From contig CAYTGN010000006.1 in the NCBI GenBank assembly GCA_964437415.1, positions 127,232 to 191,231 of the forward strand: a stretch of 64,000 nt of DNA, written 5' to 3'. Every line of letters starts with the position of its first letter. Positions within the stretch are counted from its first letter, which is position 1. Under the pieces are notes generated by a model. The model had not been told where the DNA came from. It made no database searches and was given only the letters and a program-made list of their open reading frames with translations. The DNA is from CADEDV01 sp964437415. Lineage in GTDB: Bacteria > Bacteroidota > Bacteroidia > Chitinophagales > Chitinophagaceae. Positions 15,142-23,030 of the stretch are shown piece after piece. Made by a program: the position numbers and the translations under genes.

Positions 15142-16338
15142 TTACATTTTGCCCGTTAAAATCTTATTCCAATATAACCACGGCAGCACTCTTCTTTTCA
15201 ACTGGTACATGCTCCATCTTTCTTTACTTTGATCAAAGGGGAAAGTTTCAGTGGGATTGTTGTTGTAGTCAAACTCAGCCAGCATCAATTTGCCATAGCC
15301 GGTTACAATGGGACAACTGGAATAACCATTATATTTTGCTTCCAATAGCTGTCCTTTTATCATTGCCAGCAGATTTGTAACCAACACCGGCGCCTGTTTG
15401 CGAATGGCTGCTCCTGTTCTGGATGTGGGCAATGAAGAAGCATCACCCAGTGAAAAGATGTTTGGATATTTCACATGCTGTAAACTGTATTTGTCCACAT
15501 CCACCCATCCGGCAGCATTGGCCAGCGGACTGTTTCTTAAAAAATCAGGGGCACTTTGCGGAGGGGTGACATGGATCATGTCAAAACTCACCCAGTATTC
15601 CTTGTCTTTATTTTGTTCTCCGAAACCAACAAATTTCGCACTTTTATTCTGACCGTCAATTTCAACAAGTCTGGTGAAAAAATGCATTTCCACTTTATCT
15701 CTCTCTGCAACTTGCTTTAAGGTCTTTTCATATTTCTCCACACCAAAGAGCCGGGTGCCGCCACTCCAGTATTGTATCTCTGTTTTGTCAAACACGTTGT
15801 GGTTTTTAAAATAATCGGCCGCCAGCCACATGATCTTGTGAGGAGCTCCGCCGCATTTCACCGCTGTATTCGGATTAGTGAACAGGGCTTTTCCGCCTTT
15901 AAAATTTTTGATGCACTCCCATGTGTATGGAACATGCTGCACACTATAATTGGAGCAAACACCATTCTTACCCAACGTTTCTTTCAGCCCTTTAATCTCA
16001 TGCCAGTTCAACTGGATTCCGGGAGCCACAATGAGATATTCATAGCCGACAGTTTCATAGTTATCCAGTACCACCCTGTTACTTTCTGGCTGAAAGGATA
16101 CCACTCTTTGTTTGATCCATGTTGCCTGTTTTGGAATAACATCTTCTTCGTTGCGTATCGTTTTTTTCATATCAAAAACGCCGGCGCCAACAAGGGTCCA
16201 TGCAGGCTGATAATAATGTTTATCAGAAGGTTCAATAATGGCAATGTCAAGTGTTTTGTTTTTGCGGAGCAATTGTGCGGCTACAGAGATGCCTGCATTG
16301 CCACCGCCCACAATCACAACCTGGTATTTTGGCTTCAT
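15142..16338 (-). CDS. sqr: Sulfide:quinone oxidoreductase, mitochondrial SQOR-like type
   Basis: This membrane-associated flavoprotein oxidises hydrogen sulfide and passes electrons to quinone, leaving sulfane sulfur on an acceptor. The N-terminal FAD motif is VVIVGGGNAGISVA, and a second nucleotide-type motif, FSLGDASSLPTSRTGAA, lies near residue 300. The redox cysteines match those of human SQOR: Cys162 in AVKCGGAPHKIMWLAAD and Cys342 in YNGYSSCPIVTGYG. Length (398) suits this type. The C-terminus is amphipathic (MYQLKRRVLPWLYWNKI), which suits membrane attachment. It has its own sulfur-type promoter and is divergent from a thioredoxin gene. Confidence 0.94.
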   Translation of the reverse strand: MKPKYQVVIVGGGNAGISVAAQLLRKNKTLDIAIIEPSDKHYYQPAWTLVGAGVFDMKKTIRNEEDVIPKQATWIKQRVVSFQPESNRVVLDNYETVGYEYLIVAPGIQLNWHEIKGLKETLGKNGVCSNYSVQHVPYTWECIKNFKGGKALFTNPNTAVKCGGAPHKIMWLAADYFKNHNVFDKTEIQYWSGGTRLFGVEKYEKTLKQVAERDKVEMHFFTRLVEIDGQNKSAKFVGFGEQNKDKEYWVSFDMIHVTPPQSAPDFLRNSPLANAAGWVDVDKYSLQHVKYPNIFSLGDASSLPTSRTGAAIRKQAPVLVTNLLAMIKGQLLEAKYNGYSSCPIVTGYGKLMLAEFDYNNNPTETFPFDQSKERWSMYQLKRRVLPWLYWNKILTGKM

Positions 16339-16353
16339 GTGCTGAATTTTGTG

Positions 16354-16397
16354 CTAAAGTATTCTGAAGACAGTTCTGGACAGGTGATGATAGTCAC
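16354..16397 (-). promoter_or_regulatory. Sulfur-regulon promoter of sqr
   Basis: On the minus strand GTGACTATCATCAC (16397-16384) precedes TACTTTAG (16361-16354) by exactly 22 bp. The -7 element matches TAnnTTTG at 7 of 8 positions. The sqr start is 15 bp further on. The palindrome centre would lie near -41.5, class II position. Confidence 0.78.
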
Positions 16398-16438
16398 GGT
16401 TTCGGATGATTTTGGTGGGATAAGGAACAGGCAGATAT

Positions 16439-16482
16439 GTGATACCTGTCACCAAATTTTACAGGGGTACGGGCTAATTTTG
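16439..16482 (+). promoter_or_regulatory. Sulfur-regulon promoter of the divergent thioredoxin gene
   Basis: GTGATACCTGTCAC (16439-16452) is followed after exactly 22 bp by TAATTTTG (16475-16482), a perfect TAnnTTTG. The ATG is at 16497. The 5' half of this intergenic region holds the sqr promoter on the other strand. Confidence 0.85.
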
Positions 16483-16496
16483 CAAGAAATAGTTTT

Positions 16497-16874
16497 ATGG
16501 CAATAACGATACCCATGACCACACAAGACTTCAAGGAGAAGGTTTTCAACTATGAAACGGAGCAGGACTGGAAATACCAGGGACAGCTGCCGGCCATTAT
16601 TGATTTTTATGCCGATTGGTGCGGCCCCTGCAAGATGGTTGCCCCTGTTTTGGAAGAACTTGCCCGGGAATATGAAGGCCGTATCGTTATCTATAAGGTA
16701 AACACAGATGTGGAACAGGAATTATCGGCCGTATTCGGTATTCAAAGCATTCCCACATTTCTGTTTATTGGTGCAGACGGCGAGCCATTCATGCAGCCGG
16801 GTGCATTTCCCAAACATGTTTTTAAACAGGTGATCGAAGAAAAGTTATTGACTGCTGCAAACGGGAAAGAGTAA
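16497..16874 (+). CDS. Thioredoxin, divergent from sqr
   Basis: The 125-residue protein has the active site DWCGPCK in IIDFYADWCGPCKMVAPVLE and cis-Pro in IQSIPTFLFI. An N-terminal extension of about 20 residues precedes the fold, as in thioredoxins found beside sulfur genes. No signal peptide is seen. It is under its own copy of the shared palindrome, so it is likely induced along with sqr and may reduce persulfides or polysulfides. Confidence 0.93.
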   Translation: MAITIPMTTQDFKEKVFNYETEQDWKYQGQLPAIIDFYADWCGPCKMVAPVLEELAREYEGRIVIYKVNTDVEQELSAVFGIQSIPTFLFIGADGEPFMQPGAFPKHVFKQVIEEKLLTAANGKE

Positions 16875-16894
16875 TTGCCGTTAATCAGTGATCT

Positions 16895-17479
16895 TTAATT
16901 TTTTGGAGGAACAAACAGTATATGCCAGAGGCCCCGTATATCGCCATCCTTGTAACCGGTGGCGAGATCTCCGGGATAGTGTTTTCTGATCGCTTCCCAT
17001 GTCGCTGCTGAAATATTTTCATCCTTATTGCCATGACAATTCAGGCACATGCCTTGCATGATGATTGGTTTGAAATAGTGTTTTCTCCCTTGTTTGTCCT
17101 GTTCCAGCGCAACTATCATTTCTTTTTGCTCCTTGCGCTGCTGTTGGAAATAAGCCAGCAATCGCTGCTCCATGCTGTCGGCTTTGTTGACGGGGTTGCG
17201 AAATTTGTCGGTGGCTCTTCTGATACTTGTTGTTGTATTAGCGTAGGCAGCAGTTAATTTTATAGCTTCTGTATTGCAAAATTCAATGGCTCCGGGAAAT
17301 CCTTTTTCACCGATAGCTTTAAGTAAAGTATTACGGAGGCTGTCAAAAATATGAGTAACCAGGCTGTCACCTTGTTTTATCCAAGCTGCTGTATCATTTA
17401 GCGGAGCTGGTTTGTTTTGTTCCCTGCAAGCAACAATCAATAACAAACCGATCGCTCCCGTTATGAAACTAACTTTCAT
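16895..17479 (-). CDS. DUF3365-type c-haem lipoprotein
   Basis: The 194-residue protein has a lipoprotein signal (LLIVAC, Cys at 18) and a helical region with GFPGAIEFCNTEA, the DUF3365/Tll0287-like pattern. It also has a c-type haem motif CLNCHG in MQGMCLNCHGNKDE. It should be a periplasmic haem-binding sensor or electron carrier. It converges with the thioredoxin gene and follows the Dps-like gene by 11 bp, as part of the same transcript. Its presence in a sulfide-oxidising locus suggests a redox role, but the partner is unknown. Confidence 0.85.
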   Translation of the reverse strand: MKVSFITGAIGLLLIVACREQNKPAPLNDTAAWIKQGDSLVTHIFDSLRNTLLKAIGEKGFPGAIEFCNTEAIKLTAAYANTTTSIRRATDKFRNPVNKADSMEQRLLAYFQQQRKEQKEMIVALEQDKQGRKHYFKPIIMQGMCLNCHGNKDENISAATWEAIRKHYPGDLATGYKDGDIRGLWHILFVPPKN

Positions 17480-17490
17480 TTCTTAAGTTA

Positions 17491-17964
17491 CTATTTATCC
17501 AGATATGCCGAATACATCCACACTAATTTTTCCTGCTGGCGGATATAATCACTCATCAGCGCATTGGTGCCTTCGTCGGCTGTATCAGCAGAAAGTGTCA
17601 ACAGTTCTCTTTCAATTTCGAGTAATTGCCCGAATGAATCAATCACAAAAGCAACAGCTTCATCTCCATTGGCAACGTTTTTTGTCTCTTTTATGCTGGC
17701 TTTTTCGAGGTAGTCGGAAAAGGAATGATGAGGTGTATACCCGAGTGTAAGGATGCGTTCAGCCACTTCATCAATCTTTAGTTGTAAATCCGTATAGAGC
17801 TCTTCAAATTTTAAGTGCAACTCGAAAAACTTCTTTCCCCGGATGTTCCAATGAAAACCCCGTGAATTGATATAAAACAGCTGGAAATTGGCTAGCAATT
17901 CATTCAATTTTTCGGCCAGCTTTTTTGATTTGGATGCATCCAGGCCGATAAGATTTTTTTTCAT
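17491..17964 (-). CDS. dps: Dps-like ferritin
   Basis: The protein has 157 residues and a four-helix-bundle Dps fold. Ferroxidase ligands are visible in RGFHWNIRG and in the helix KFEELYTDLQLKIDEVAERI. Dps proteins store iron by oxidising Fe(II) with peroxide and protect DNA during oxidative stress. An upstream Met at 17982 is possible, but MKKNLIGLD at 17964 fits better. It lies between the transporter genes and the haem lipoprotein. None of the shared palindromes is found directly in front of it. Confidence 0.92.
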   Translation of the reverse strand: MKKNLIGLDASKSKKLAEKLNELLANFQLFYINSRGFHWNIRGKKFFELHLKFEELYTDLQLKIDEVAERILTLGYTPHHSFSDYLEKASIKETKNVANGDEAVAFVIDSFGQLLEIERELLTLSADTADEGTNALMSDYIRQQEKLVWMYSAYLDK

Positions 17965-18035
17965 ACCATTTGTTTTATGCAATCTATCAAATACAGAGAA
18001 ACCGCAGGCTGAGTTTTATCAGTCCAACGATTATT

Positions 18036-18569
18036 TTAATGCGGCAGCTTGGTTTTCAGTTTTCCATATACCCAGGTGCCGGCAATGGCGCTGAGCAGTG
18101 TTACAATAATGACTGTGGCGCCATTTCCGATTTGTGCAAATAATGGTCCGGGACAGGCGCCGGTGATGGCCCAGCCAAGTCCAAAAGTAAGACCACCATA
18201 AATCTGGCCTTTGTTGAATTTTTTAGGTTCAATCTTTATCGTTTCACCTTCAAAAGATTTTGCTTTAAATTTTTTGATCAGGAAAACACTGATCACACCC
18301 ACAATAACCGCTGAACCGATCACCCCATACATATGGAAACTTTGCAGGCGGAACATTTCCTGTATGCGAAACCAGGAGATCACTTCTGCCTTGATCAGGA
18401 AAATACCAAAAACAACTCCGGCTACGAGATACTTGATATTTGTATACAAAGGCTGGTCCAAGGTACTTTCGTTGACACACATTGCGTTTTGCGACCTTAC
18501 TTCGTAATCGGTATTGACCTCTTGGGCAACAAATGGCTTTTCACCAGCGATAATATCTTTTGATGACAT
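18036..18569 (-). CDS. YeeE/YedE-type transporter subunit (second half)
   Basis: The 177-residue protein has four hydrophobic helices and the conserved Cys motif ITGACPGPLFAQIG of the YeeE/YedE (DUF6691-like) family. These channels import thiosulfate or related sulfur anions; the family member TsuA moves thiosulfate through a line of Cys residues. It follows the first half-protein by 4 bp, so the two small proteins probably assemble as a pair equivalent to one long YeeE. The first 40 residues are an unusual soluble extension. Confidence 0.87.
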   Translation of the reverse strand: MSSKDIIAGEKPFVAQEVNTDYEVRSQNAMCVNESTLDQPLYTNIKYLVAGVVFGIFLIKAEVISWFRIQEMFRLQSFHMYGVIGSAVIVGVISVFLIKKFKAKSFEGETIKIEPKKFNKGQIYGGLTFGLGWAITGACPGPLFAQIGNGATVIIVTLLSAIAGTWVYGKLKTKLPH

Positions 18570-18573
18570 TGTT

Positions 18574-19137
18574 TTACAGTTTTAAGATGAAAGGAAGAAT
18601 GAGGTTGGCCATGATGAAACCACCCGCCATAAAGCAACAGGTAGCTACCAGCGATGGCCATTGCAGATTGCTTAAGCCCATGATAGCATGACCACTGGTG
18701 CAACCACCGGCATACCGGGTGCCAAAACCCACAAGAAAACCTCCAATGATCATCATGGAAATGCCCTTTGCCGATAATAGTGCCGACCAGTTGAATATTT
18801 CCGCAGGCACCAGGTTTTCGTATTGCGTGATGCCATAACCAGCCAGTTCTTCAGCTAATTTGGGATTCACCTGCACAGGATTGGGATCGGCCAGCCATTG
18901 CGCTGCGATGATACCGCCCAGCAGCACACCGGCAACAAAAAACAGGTTCCAGATTTCTTTTTTCCAATCATACTGAAAGAAGGGAATTTTTGCAGGCATG
19001 CAGGCTGCGCAAACATGTCGCAGTGATGAAGAAATCCCAAATGATTTATTGCCTAATAAAAGCAGGGCCGGCACCGTCAGTCCGATCAGCGGACCCGCTA
19101 CATACCAGGGCCAGGGTTGTTTGATCCATTCAAGCAT
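18574..19137 (-). CDS. YeeE/YedE-type transporter subunit (first half)
   Basis: The 187-residue membrane protein has the family signature GFGTRYAGGCTSGHAIMGL, which includes the Cys used for sulfur-anion transfer, and about five hydrophobic helices. It also has HVCAACMPAKIPFF early on. The ATG at 19137 (MLEWIKQPWP) is chosen over an upstream Met at 19161 because the shared promoter lies at 19152-19195. It heads the operon containing the second half, dps and the haem lipoprotein. Confidence 0.88.
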   Translation of the reverse strand: MLEWIKQPWPWYVAGPLIGLTVPALLLLGNKSFGISSSLRHVCAACMPAKIPFFQYDWKKEIWNLFFVAGVLLGGIIAAQWLADPNPVQVNPKLAEELAGYGITQYENLVPAEIFNWSALLSAKGISMMIIGGFLVGFGTRYAGGCTSGHAIMGLSNLQWPSLVATCCFMAGGFIMANLILPFILKL

Positions 19138-19151
19138 AGAAAAAATTTTTG

Positions 19152-19195
19152 CAAATGTCAATTTACAAAATAATGACCAGAGTGACTTATGTCAC
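19152..19195 (-). promoter_or_regulatory. Sulfur-regulon promoter of the YeeE/YedE operon
   Basis: On the minus strand GTGACATAAGTCAC (19195-19182, a perfect palindrome of GTGAC/GTCAC) is followed after exactly 22 bp by GACATTTG (19159-19152), 7 of 8 bases of TAnnTTTG. The start codon is at 19137. Confidence 0.8.
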
Positions 19196-19214
19196 AGCAT
19201 CGCTCAAGAATAAT

Positions 19215-19916
19215 TCAGATAGAAATATTGAGCATGATAAAGAGCTGATCCCTGTGAAAACGGGAACCAGTTCCTTTTTGAACTATCCACTGGTAACCAA
19301 TATCAACACCCGTATGCCGGGTGTCCCACTGAAGAGCATTGTAAAGCCTGTTTTGATCAAATCCCTCCCTGCTTTTGTCACTTTTTAGCAACAATTCATT
19401 TGACAGCAGCCAGGAAAATCTGTTTTCTTTTTTCATGACAAACAACGGAATCACAAAACTGTCCTGCAGCCTGAACCGGGACTGAAAAAAATATTCGTCA
19501 CTATTGATTCCTGCAAAACGGGCATCATACAGCATCCGGTTCTTGTTCCTGATTTTTCCAATGTCAATTGATTTTATGATACCGGGGGAGATGCGCCATT
19601 CTTTGGTTTGTTTCAATTCACCACTGCTATTCAGGATGTCTTCGTTATCAAAATAACCAATCGGAGAAACTACCAGTGTCCATTGATGAGGCAACTGGTA
19701 TTGCACCCATCCCCGAATATAATTTCCAAGCGGATGATGAAAAATATTTTGGTCTCCCGACTGATAATTGGCTTGCCTCCTGTGATGAAGATCGAGGCTG
19801 GCTGACCATTTTTCAGCAAACCGATGAGAAAGAATTATTCTTAGCCAGAATTCATTGCGGTCCTGGGAGTGGGAGAGGATCGGCATGCATAACAAAAGGA
19901 GCAGCCACCTATTCAT
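19215..19916 (-). CDS. DUF2490-type outer-membrane protein
   Basis: The 233-residue protein has a signal peptide (LLLLLCMPILSHSQ) and then repeated aromatic beta strands ending YQWIVQKGT...DQLFIMLNISI. It contains the DLHHRRQAN segment typical of DUF2490 proteins, which are predicted outer-membrane barrels. The ATG at 19916 shares a base with the TGA of the rhodanese gene upstream (TGATG), so it is translationally coupled. Its role in sulfur handling is unknown. Confidence 0.8.
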   Translation of the reverse strand: MNRWLLLLLCMPILSHSQDRNEFWLRIILSHRFAEKWSASLDLHHRRQANYQSGDQNIFHHPLGNYIRGWVQYQLPHQWTLVVSPIGYFDNEDILNSSGELKQTKEWRISPGIIKSIDIGKIRNKNRMLYDARFAGINSDEYFFQSRFRLQDSFVIPLFVMKKENRFSWLLSNELLLKSDKSREGFDQNRLYNALQWDTRHTGVDIGYQWIVQKGTGSRFHRDQLFIMLNISI

Positions 19917-20227
19917 CAGGCGATCTTGTTTTTTAAGCTTGCCCATGCCCCTCCGTTATATACTTCAATGCCCGCTGTCTTTAGAATTCCTTTTGCCACA
20001 CTGCTCCTGGCGCCACTTCTGCATACAGTGATCACCGGTTTATTGATTTTTTTGAGATCGGCAATTTTGCTATGCAGTGTATCCAGCGGGTAATTCCTCG
20101 ACCGGCTGATATGTCCTGTTTTATATTCAGCAACAGATCTGACATCAACAATGATAGCACCATTTTTGACCAGCTCTTTGAAATTTACCGGCTGATGCCC
20201 AAACCATTTTTTAAATATTCCAAACAT
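19916..20227 (-). CDS. Single-domain rhodanese
   Basis: The 103-residue protein is a rhodanese with the active-site loop CRSGARS in VITVCRSGARSSVAK, preceded by IIVDVRSVAEYKTGHI. The catalytic Cys carries sulfane sulfur as a persulfide. It follows a second rhodanese gene by 5 bp. In this cluster it should pass persulfide sulfur between SQR, persulfide dioxygenase and thioredoxin. Confidence 0.92.
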   Translation of the reverse strand: MFGIFKKWFGHQPVNFKELVKNGAIIVDVRSVAEYKTGHISRSRNYPLDTLHSKIADLKKINKPVITVCRSGARSSVAKGILKTAGIEVYNGGAWASLKNKIA

Positions 20228-20232
20228 AGATT

Positions 20233-20514
20233 TCAGTTTAACAGTTGTTGCATATCCGAAAGACCACCACCATTGTAAATTTCTGTAAGTCCGTATTGCT
20301 GCAAAATAGCAACAGCCATTCCGCTGCGGTTACCGCTTCTGCAATACAAAACCAGTGGTTTCCCCAGGGATTTGAATTCATTTATTCTTTCGCTGATCTC
20401 TTCCAGCGGAATATTGTTGGCTCCGGGAATATGCTCCATATCAAACTCCCATGGGCTCCTCACATCCACGATCAGGGTGCCGGGATTTTTTACCAGTTCT
20501 TTTATCGTACTCAT
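20233..20514 (-). CDS. Single-domain rhodanese
   Basis: The 93-residue protein has the rhodanese pattern IVDVRSPWEFDMEHIPGA and active-site loop CRSGNRSG. It is the first gene of a three-gene run (rhodanese, rhodanese, DUF2490). The 165 bp upstream to the persulfide dioxygenase gene hold no match to the shared palindrome that I can see, so it may be read from the dioxygenase promoter. Confidence 0.92.
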   Translation of the reverse strand: MSTIKELVKNPGTLIVDVRSPWEFDMEHIPGANNIPLEEISERINEFKSLGKPLVLYCRSGNRSGMAVAILQQYGLTEIYNGGGLSDMQQLLN

Positions 20515-20679
20515 ATTTTTTGTTTTATAGATTAACTATCATCTTTTCTTCCGGTTCGGTATTTGTTGTTTTGTTTCAGCAAAAGGCACAATAGTGCCGG
20601 GCCCCGTATGGGCCAATGTAAAGAATAGCCTTTTATAACAAACCGGAAACGGCAAATGGCAGTAGCCTGCAGTATTTAT

Positions 20680-22080
20680 TTATGACTCCACAGGGTTGCC
20701 TTCATTCACCCATTCATTGATACCGCCGGGATAATTCACCACATTTTTAAACCCATTTTTTGCCAGCAGTGAATAACCGATTGACGACCTGTCGCCGCCC
20801 TGGCAATGGATCACCACTTTTTTTTCTTTACTCACCTTGTCAAGATTGTTCAGTAATGTGCCGATAAAAACATGGTCAGCGCCTTTGATATGACCGCTGT
20901 TGTATTCTGTAGCGCCACGAAGATCCACAACCTGAATTCCGTTGTGCTGGTGCAGGGTCTTAAATTCATCCAGTGAAATATTATTGGCTTTATCTAACTG
21001 ACCGCCCGATTCCTCCCAAACACTTACAGAAGAAATATAGCCGGCTGCATTGTCCAGCCCGATACGCATCAGCTTCCTGGTCAGTTCTTCTACTTTACTT
21101 TCCTCTGCCAGCAGGATGAATTTTTCATCATAGCTAAGGAACCAGCCGGCCCAGGTAGCGAAAGAATTATTATCCTGTATGTTAATGCTGCCGGGTATAA
21201 AGCCTTTGGCAAATTCTGCTTTATTGCGGGTGTCAATCAGTTTGATGCCTTTTGCCATTGCATCTTTAAGTTCTTCCTTGTTCAATTCTTTCAGCTTCGG
21301 CACTTCGGTCAGCAAAGGACGATCCACCTTGTTTAGTTTTTTCATCATTGCAAAATATTTGGGCGGCTCGGGCTGATCGGTCAGCAGGTATTGCACAAAG
21401 CCATTTTTATCATCAGCATAGCTGAATGCCCAGTTTCTCTTTTTTTCATACCCTACTGTTGTGCTCGGCACGGCGCCCAATGCTTTACCGCATGCAGAAC
21501 CGGCACCATGACCGGGCCACACCTGTATATAGTCAGCAAGGGCATTGAATTTTTTTAAAGACTCATACATCTGGCTGGCGCCAATATCCTGGGTGCCCTT
21601 CATGCCTGCCGCTTTTTCCAGCAGATCGGGACGGCCAATATCACCAACAAATACAAAGTCACCGGTAAACAACATCACCGGTTCCGGACTTGCCGGTGTA
21701 TCCGTGAGCAGAAAACTGATGCTTTCGGGAGTATGACCGGGTGTGTGCAGCACTTCAATTTTCAGGTTGCCTACCATCACCACAGCACCATCTTTCAATC
21801 CGACATGTGGAAACTCGTATTCCCATCCGGGTCCTCCTTCATCGGAAAGATAAAGTTTGGCGCCGGTGAGAGCCGCCAACTCACGGGAACCGGTGAGAAA
21901 ATCAGCATGAATATGTGTTTCGAAGATGTGGGTAATGGTCATCTTGTTTTGCTTCGCTATTTCGATATAAGTGTCCACATCTCTTTTGGGATCTATCACT
22001 GCTGCCACGCCGGCTTTTTGACAACCGATAAAATAGCTGGCCTGTGCCAGGGTTTTGTCGTAGATGTGCTGAAAGTACAT
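20680..22080 (-). CDS. Persulfide dioxygenase fused to two rhodanese domains
   Basis: The N-terminal metallo-beta-lactamase-fold domain is ETHE1-like: THIHADF (55-61), HTPGH (112-116), FTGDFVFVGD and GHGAGSACG supply the mono-iron site. It oxidises glutathione or other low-molecular persulfides to sulfite. Two C-terminal rhodanese domains follow. The first (KLIDTRNKAEFAKGFIPG) lacks the catalytic Cys, which is replaced in FILLAEES; the second is complete (HCQGGDRSS). A longer frame to 22161 exists, but the ATG at 22080 (MYFQHIYDKT) starts the domain and leaves room for the promoter at 22118-22161. The product has 466 residues. Confidence 0.93.
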   Translation of the reverse strand: MYFQHIYDKTLAQASYFIGCQKAGVAAVIDPKRDVDTYIEIAKQNKMTITHIFETHIHADFLTGSRELAALTGAKLYLSDEGGPGWEYEFPHVGLKDGAVVMVGNLKIEVLHTPGHTPESISFLLTDTPASPEPVMLFTGDFVFVGDIGRPDLLEKAAGMKGTQDIGASQMYESLKKFNALADYIQVWPGHGAGSACGKALGAVPSTTVGYEKKRNWAFSYADDKNGFVQYLLTDQPEPPKYFAMMKKLNKVDRPLLTEVPKLKELNKEELKDAMAKGIKLIDTRNKAEFAKGFIPGSINIQDNNSFATWAGWFLSYDEKFILLAEESKVEELTRKLMRIGLDNAAGYISSVSVWEESGGQLDKANNISLDEFKTLHQHNGIQVVDLRGATEYNSGHIKGADHVFIGTLLNNLDKVSKEKKVVIHCQGGDRSSIGYSLLAKNGFKNVVNYPGGINEWVNEGNPVES

Positions 22081-22117
22081 ATGTGCAGGTTTTTGTTGTT
22101 TAATTATGTTTCTAACG

Positions 22118-22161
22118 CAAAGTTTAGCAGAAAAAACAGTCTGTAAGGTGACATTCGTCAC
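22118..22161 (-). promoter_or_regulatory. Sulfur-regulon promoter of the persulfide dioxygenase gene
   Basis: On the minus strand GTGACGAATGTCAC (22161-22148) precedes AAACTTTG (22125-22118) by exactly 22 bp. The -7 element matches 7 of 8 bases of TAnnTTTG. The leader to the ATG at 22080 is longer (37 bp past the -7 element) than in the other five. Confidence 0.75.
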
Positions 22162-22171
22162 ATCGTTCCGG

Positions 22172-22972
22172 CTAAAAGCCCGGGAAAAACAATTCTTTGA
22201 TAATAATATAAATACCCATCAGCAGTACAAACCATCCGAATGCTTTTTTCAATGTATCGCCATGAATCCGCTTGCTCAATGTATTGCCTATAAAAATGCC
22301 GGCAATGGCAAGTCCGGTTACTTTCATTAAAAATGGCCAGTCTATTGATTGATGACCAATGTCACCGGTAAACCCGATCAGTGATTTGGCTGCTATGATC
22401 AATAGCGAAGTGCCGACTGCCTGTTTCATAGGTAGTTTGCTGAGTAGTACCAGGGCCGGTATGATCAGAAATCCACCGCCTGCACCTACCAGTCCGGTCA
22501 GGATGCCAACCACGGCCCCTTCAACCAGTATCAGCGGGTAATTGAATTTTTGCTCTCCGGGGGAATCGGCTTTTTTCTTTCCGTTCCTGATCATTGATAC
22601 GGATGCAAACAACATCAGAATGGCAAACAATAACATTGTCAGCACTGCTTTGCTGAAAACAAAACTGCTCAAAGTGAAAAGCGTATCGGGAATGGCTGGC
22701 ACGAGAAAGGCACGGGTGACATAAACGGCAATTATAGAAGGAATGCCAAAGATGATAGCTGTCTTCAGGTTCACTTCATTGTTCCTGTATTTGGGGAAAG
22801 CACCCACGAGGCTGGTGGCGCCGACAATAAAAAGTGAATAAGCCGTGGCCAGCACCGGGTTAATGCCAAACAGGTACACCAGTACGGGCACTGTTAAAAT
22901 GGAACCGCCACCACCAATCAGGCCCAGCGAAATACCAATAATCAGCGATGCGATATAGCCGATGATCTCCAT
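22172..22972 (-). CDS. TauE/SafE-family sulfite exporter
   Basis: The 266-residue protein has about eight hydrophobic helices and the duplicated family motifs ISLGLIGGGGSILTVPVLVY and VGILTGLVGAGGGFLIIPAL. TauE/SafE proteins export sulfite, sulfoacetate or related anions. Next to a persulfide dioxygenase it most likely removes sulfite. It has its own copy of the palindrome promoter, which overlaps the 3' end of the Crp/Fnr gene. Confidence 0.92.
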   Translation of the reverse strand: MEIIGYIASLIIGISLGLIGGGGSILTVPVLVYLFGINPVLATAYSLFIVGATSLVGAFPKYRNNEVNLKTAIIFGIPSIIAVYVTRAFLVPAIPDTLFTLSSFVFSKAVLTMLLFAILMLFASVSMIRNGKKKADSPGEQKFNYPLILVEGAVVGILTGLVGAGGGFLIIPALVLLSKLPMKQAVGTSLLIIAAKSLIGFTGDIGHQSIDWPFLMKVTGLAIAGIFIGNTLSKRIHGDTLKKAFGWFVLLMGIYIIIKELFFPGF

Positions 22973-22986
22973 TGTTCAGATTTGTG

Positions 22987-23030
22987 CAAGATTACAGCAG
23001 GCGGTTGTTGTCTTTTGTGACAGAAATCAC
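22987..23030 (-). promoter_or_regulatory. Sulfur-regulon promoter of the TauE/SafE gene
   Basis: On the minus strand GTGATTTCTGTCAC (23030-23017, within a longer TTGTGA-N6-TCACAA palindrome) precedes TAATCTTG (22994-22987) by exactly 22 bp. The -7 element matches 7 of 8 bases of TAnnTTTG. The start codon is at 22972. Confidence 0.8.

Noticed and set aside
20590..20620. GGCCC/GGGCC hairpin downstream of the persulfide dioxygenase gene as a terminator
   Set aside because: The stem is only 5 bp and no T run follows on the minus strand.
15082..23030. FNR-type (TTGAT-N4-ATCAA) reading of the sulfur palindromes
   Set aside because: Half-sites are GTGAC/GTCAC and the regulator's recognition helix has the CRP-like Arg-Glu...Arg spacing, so CRP-type recognition fits better.
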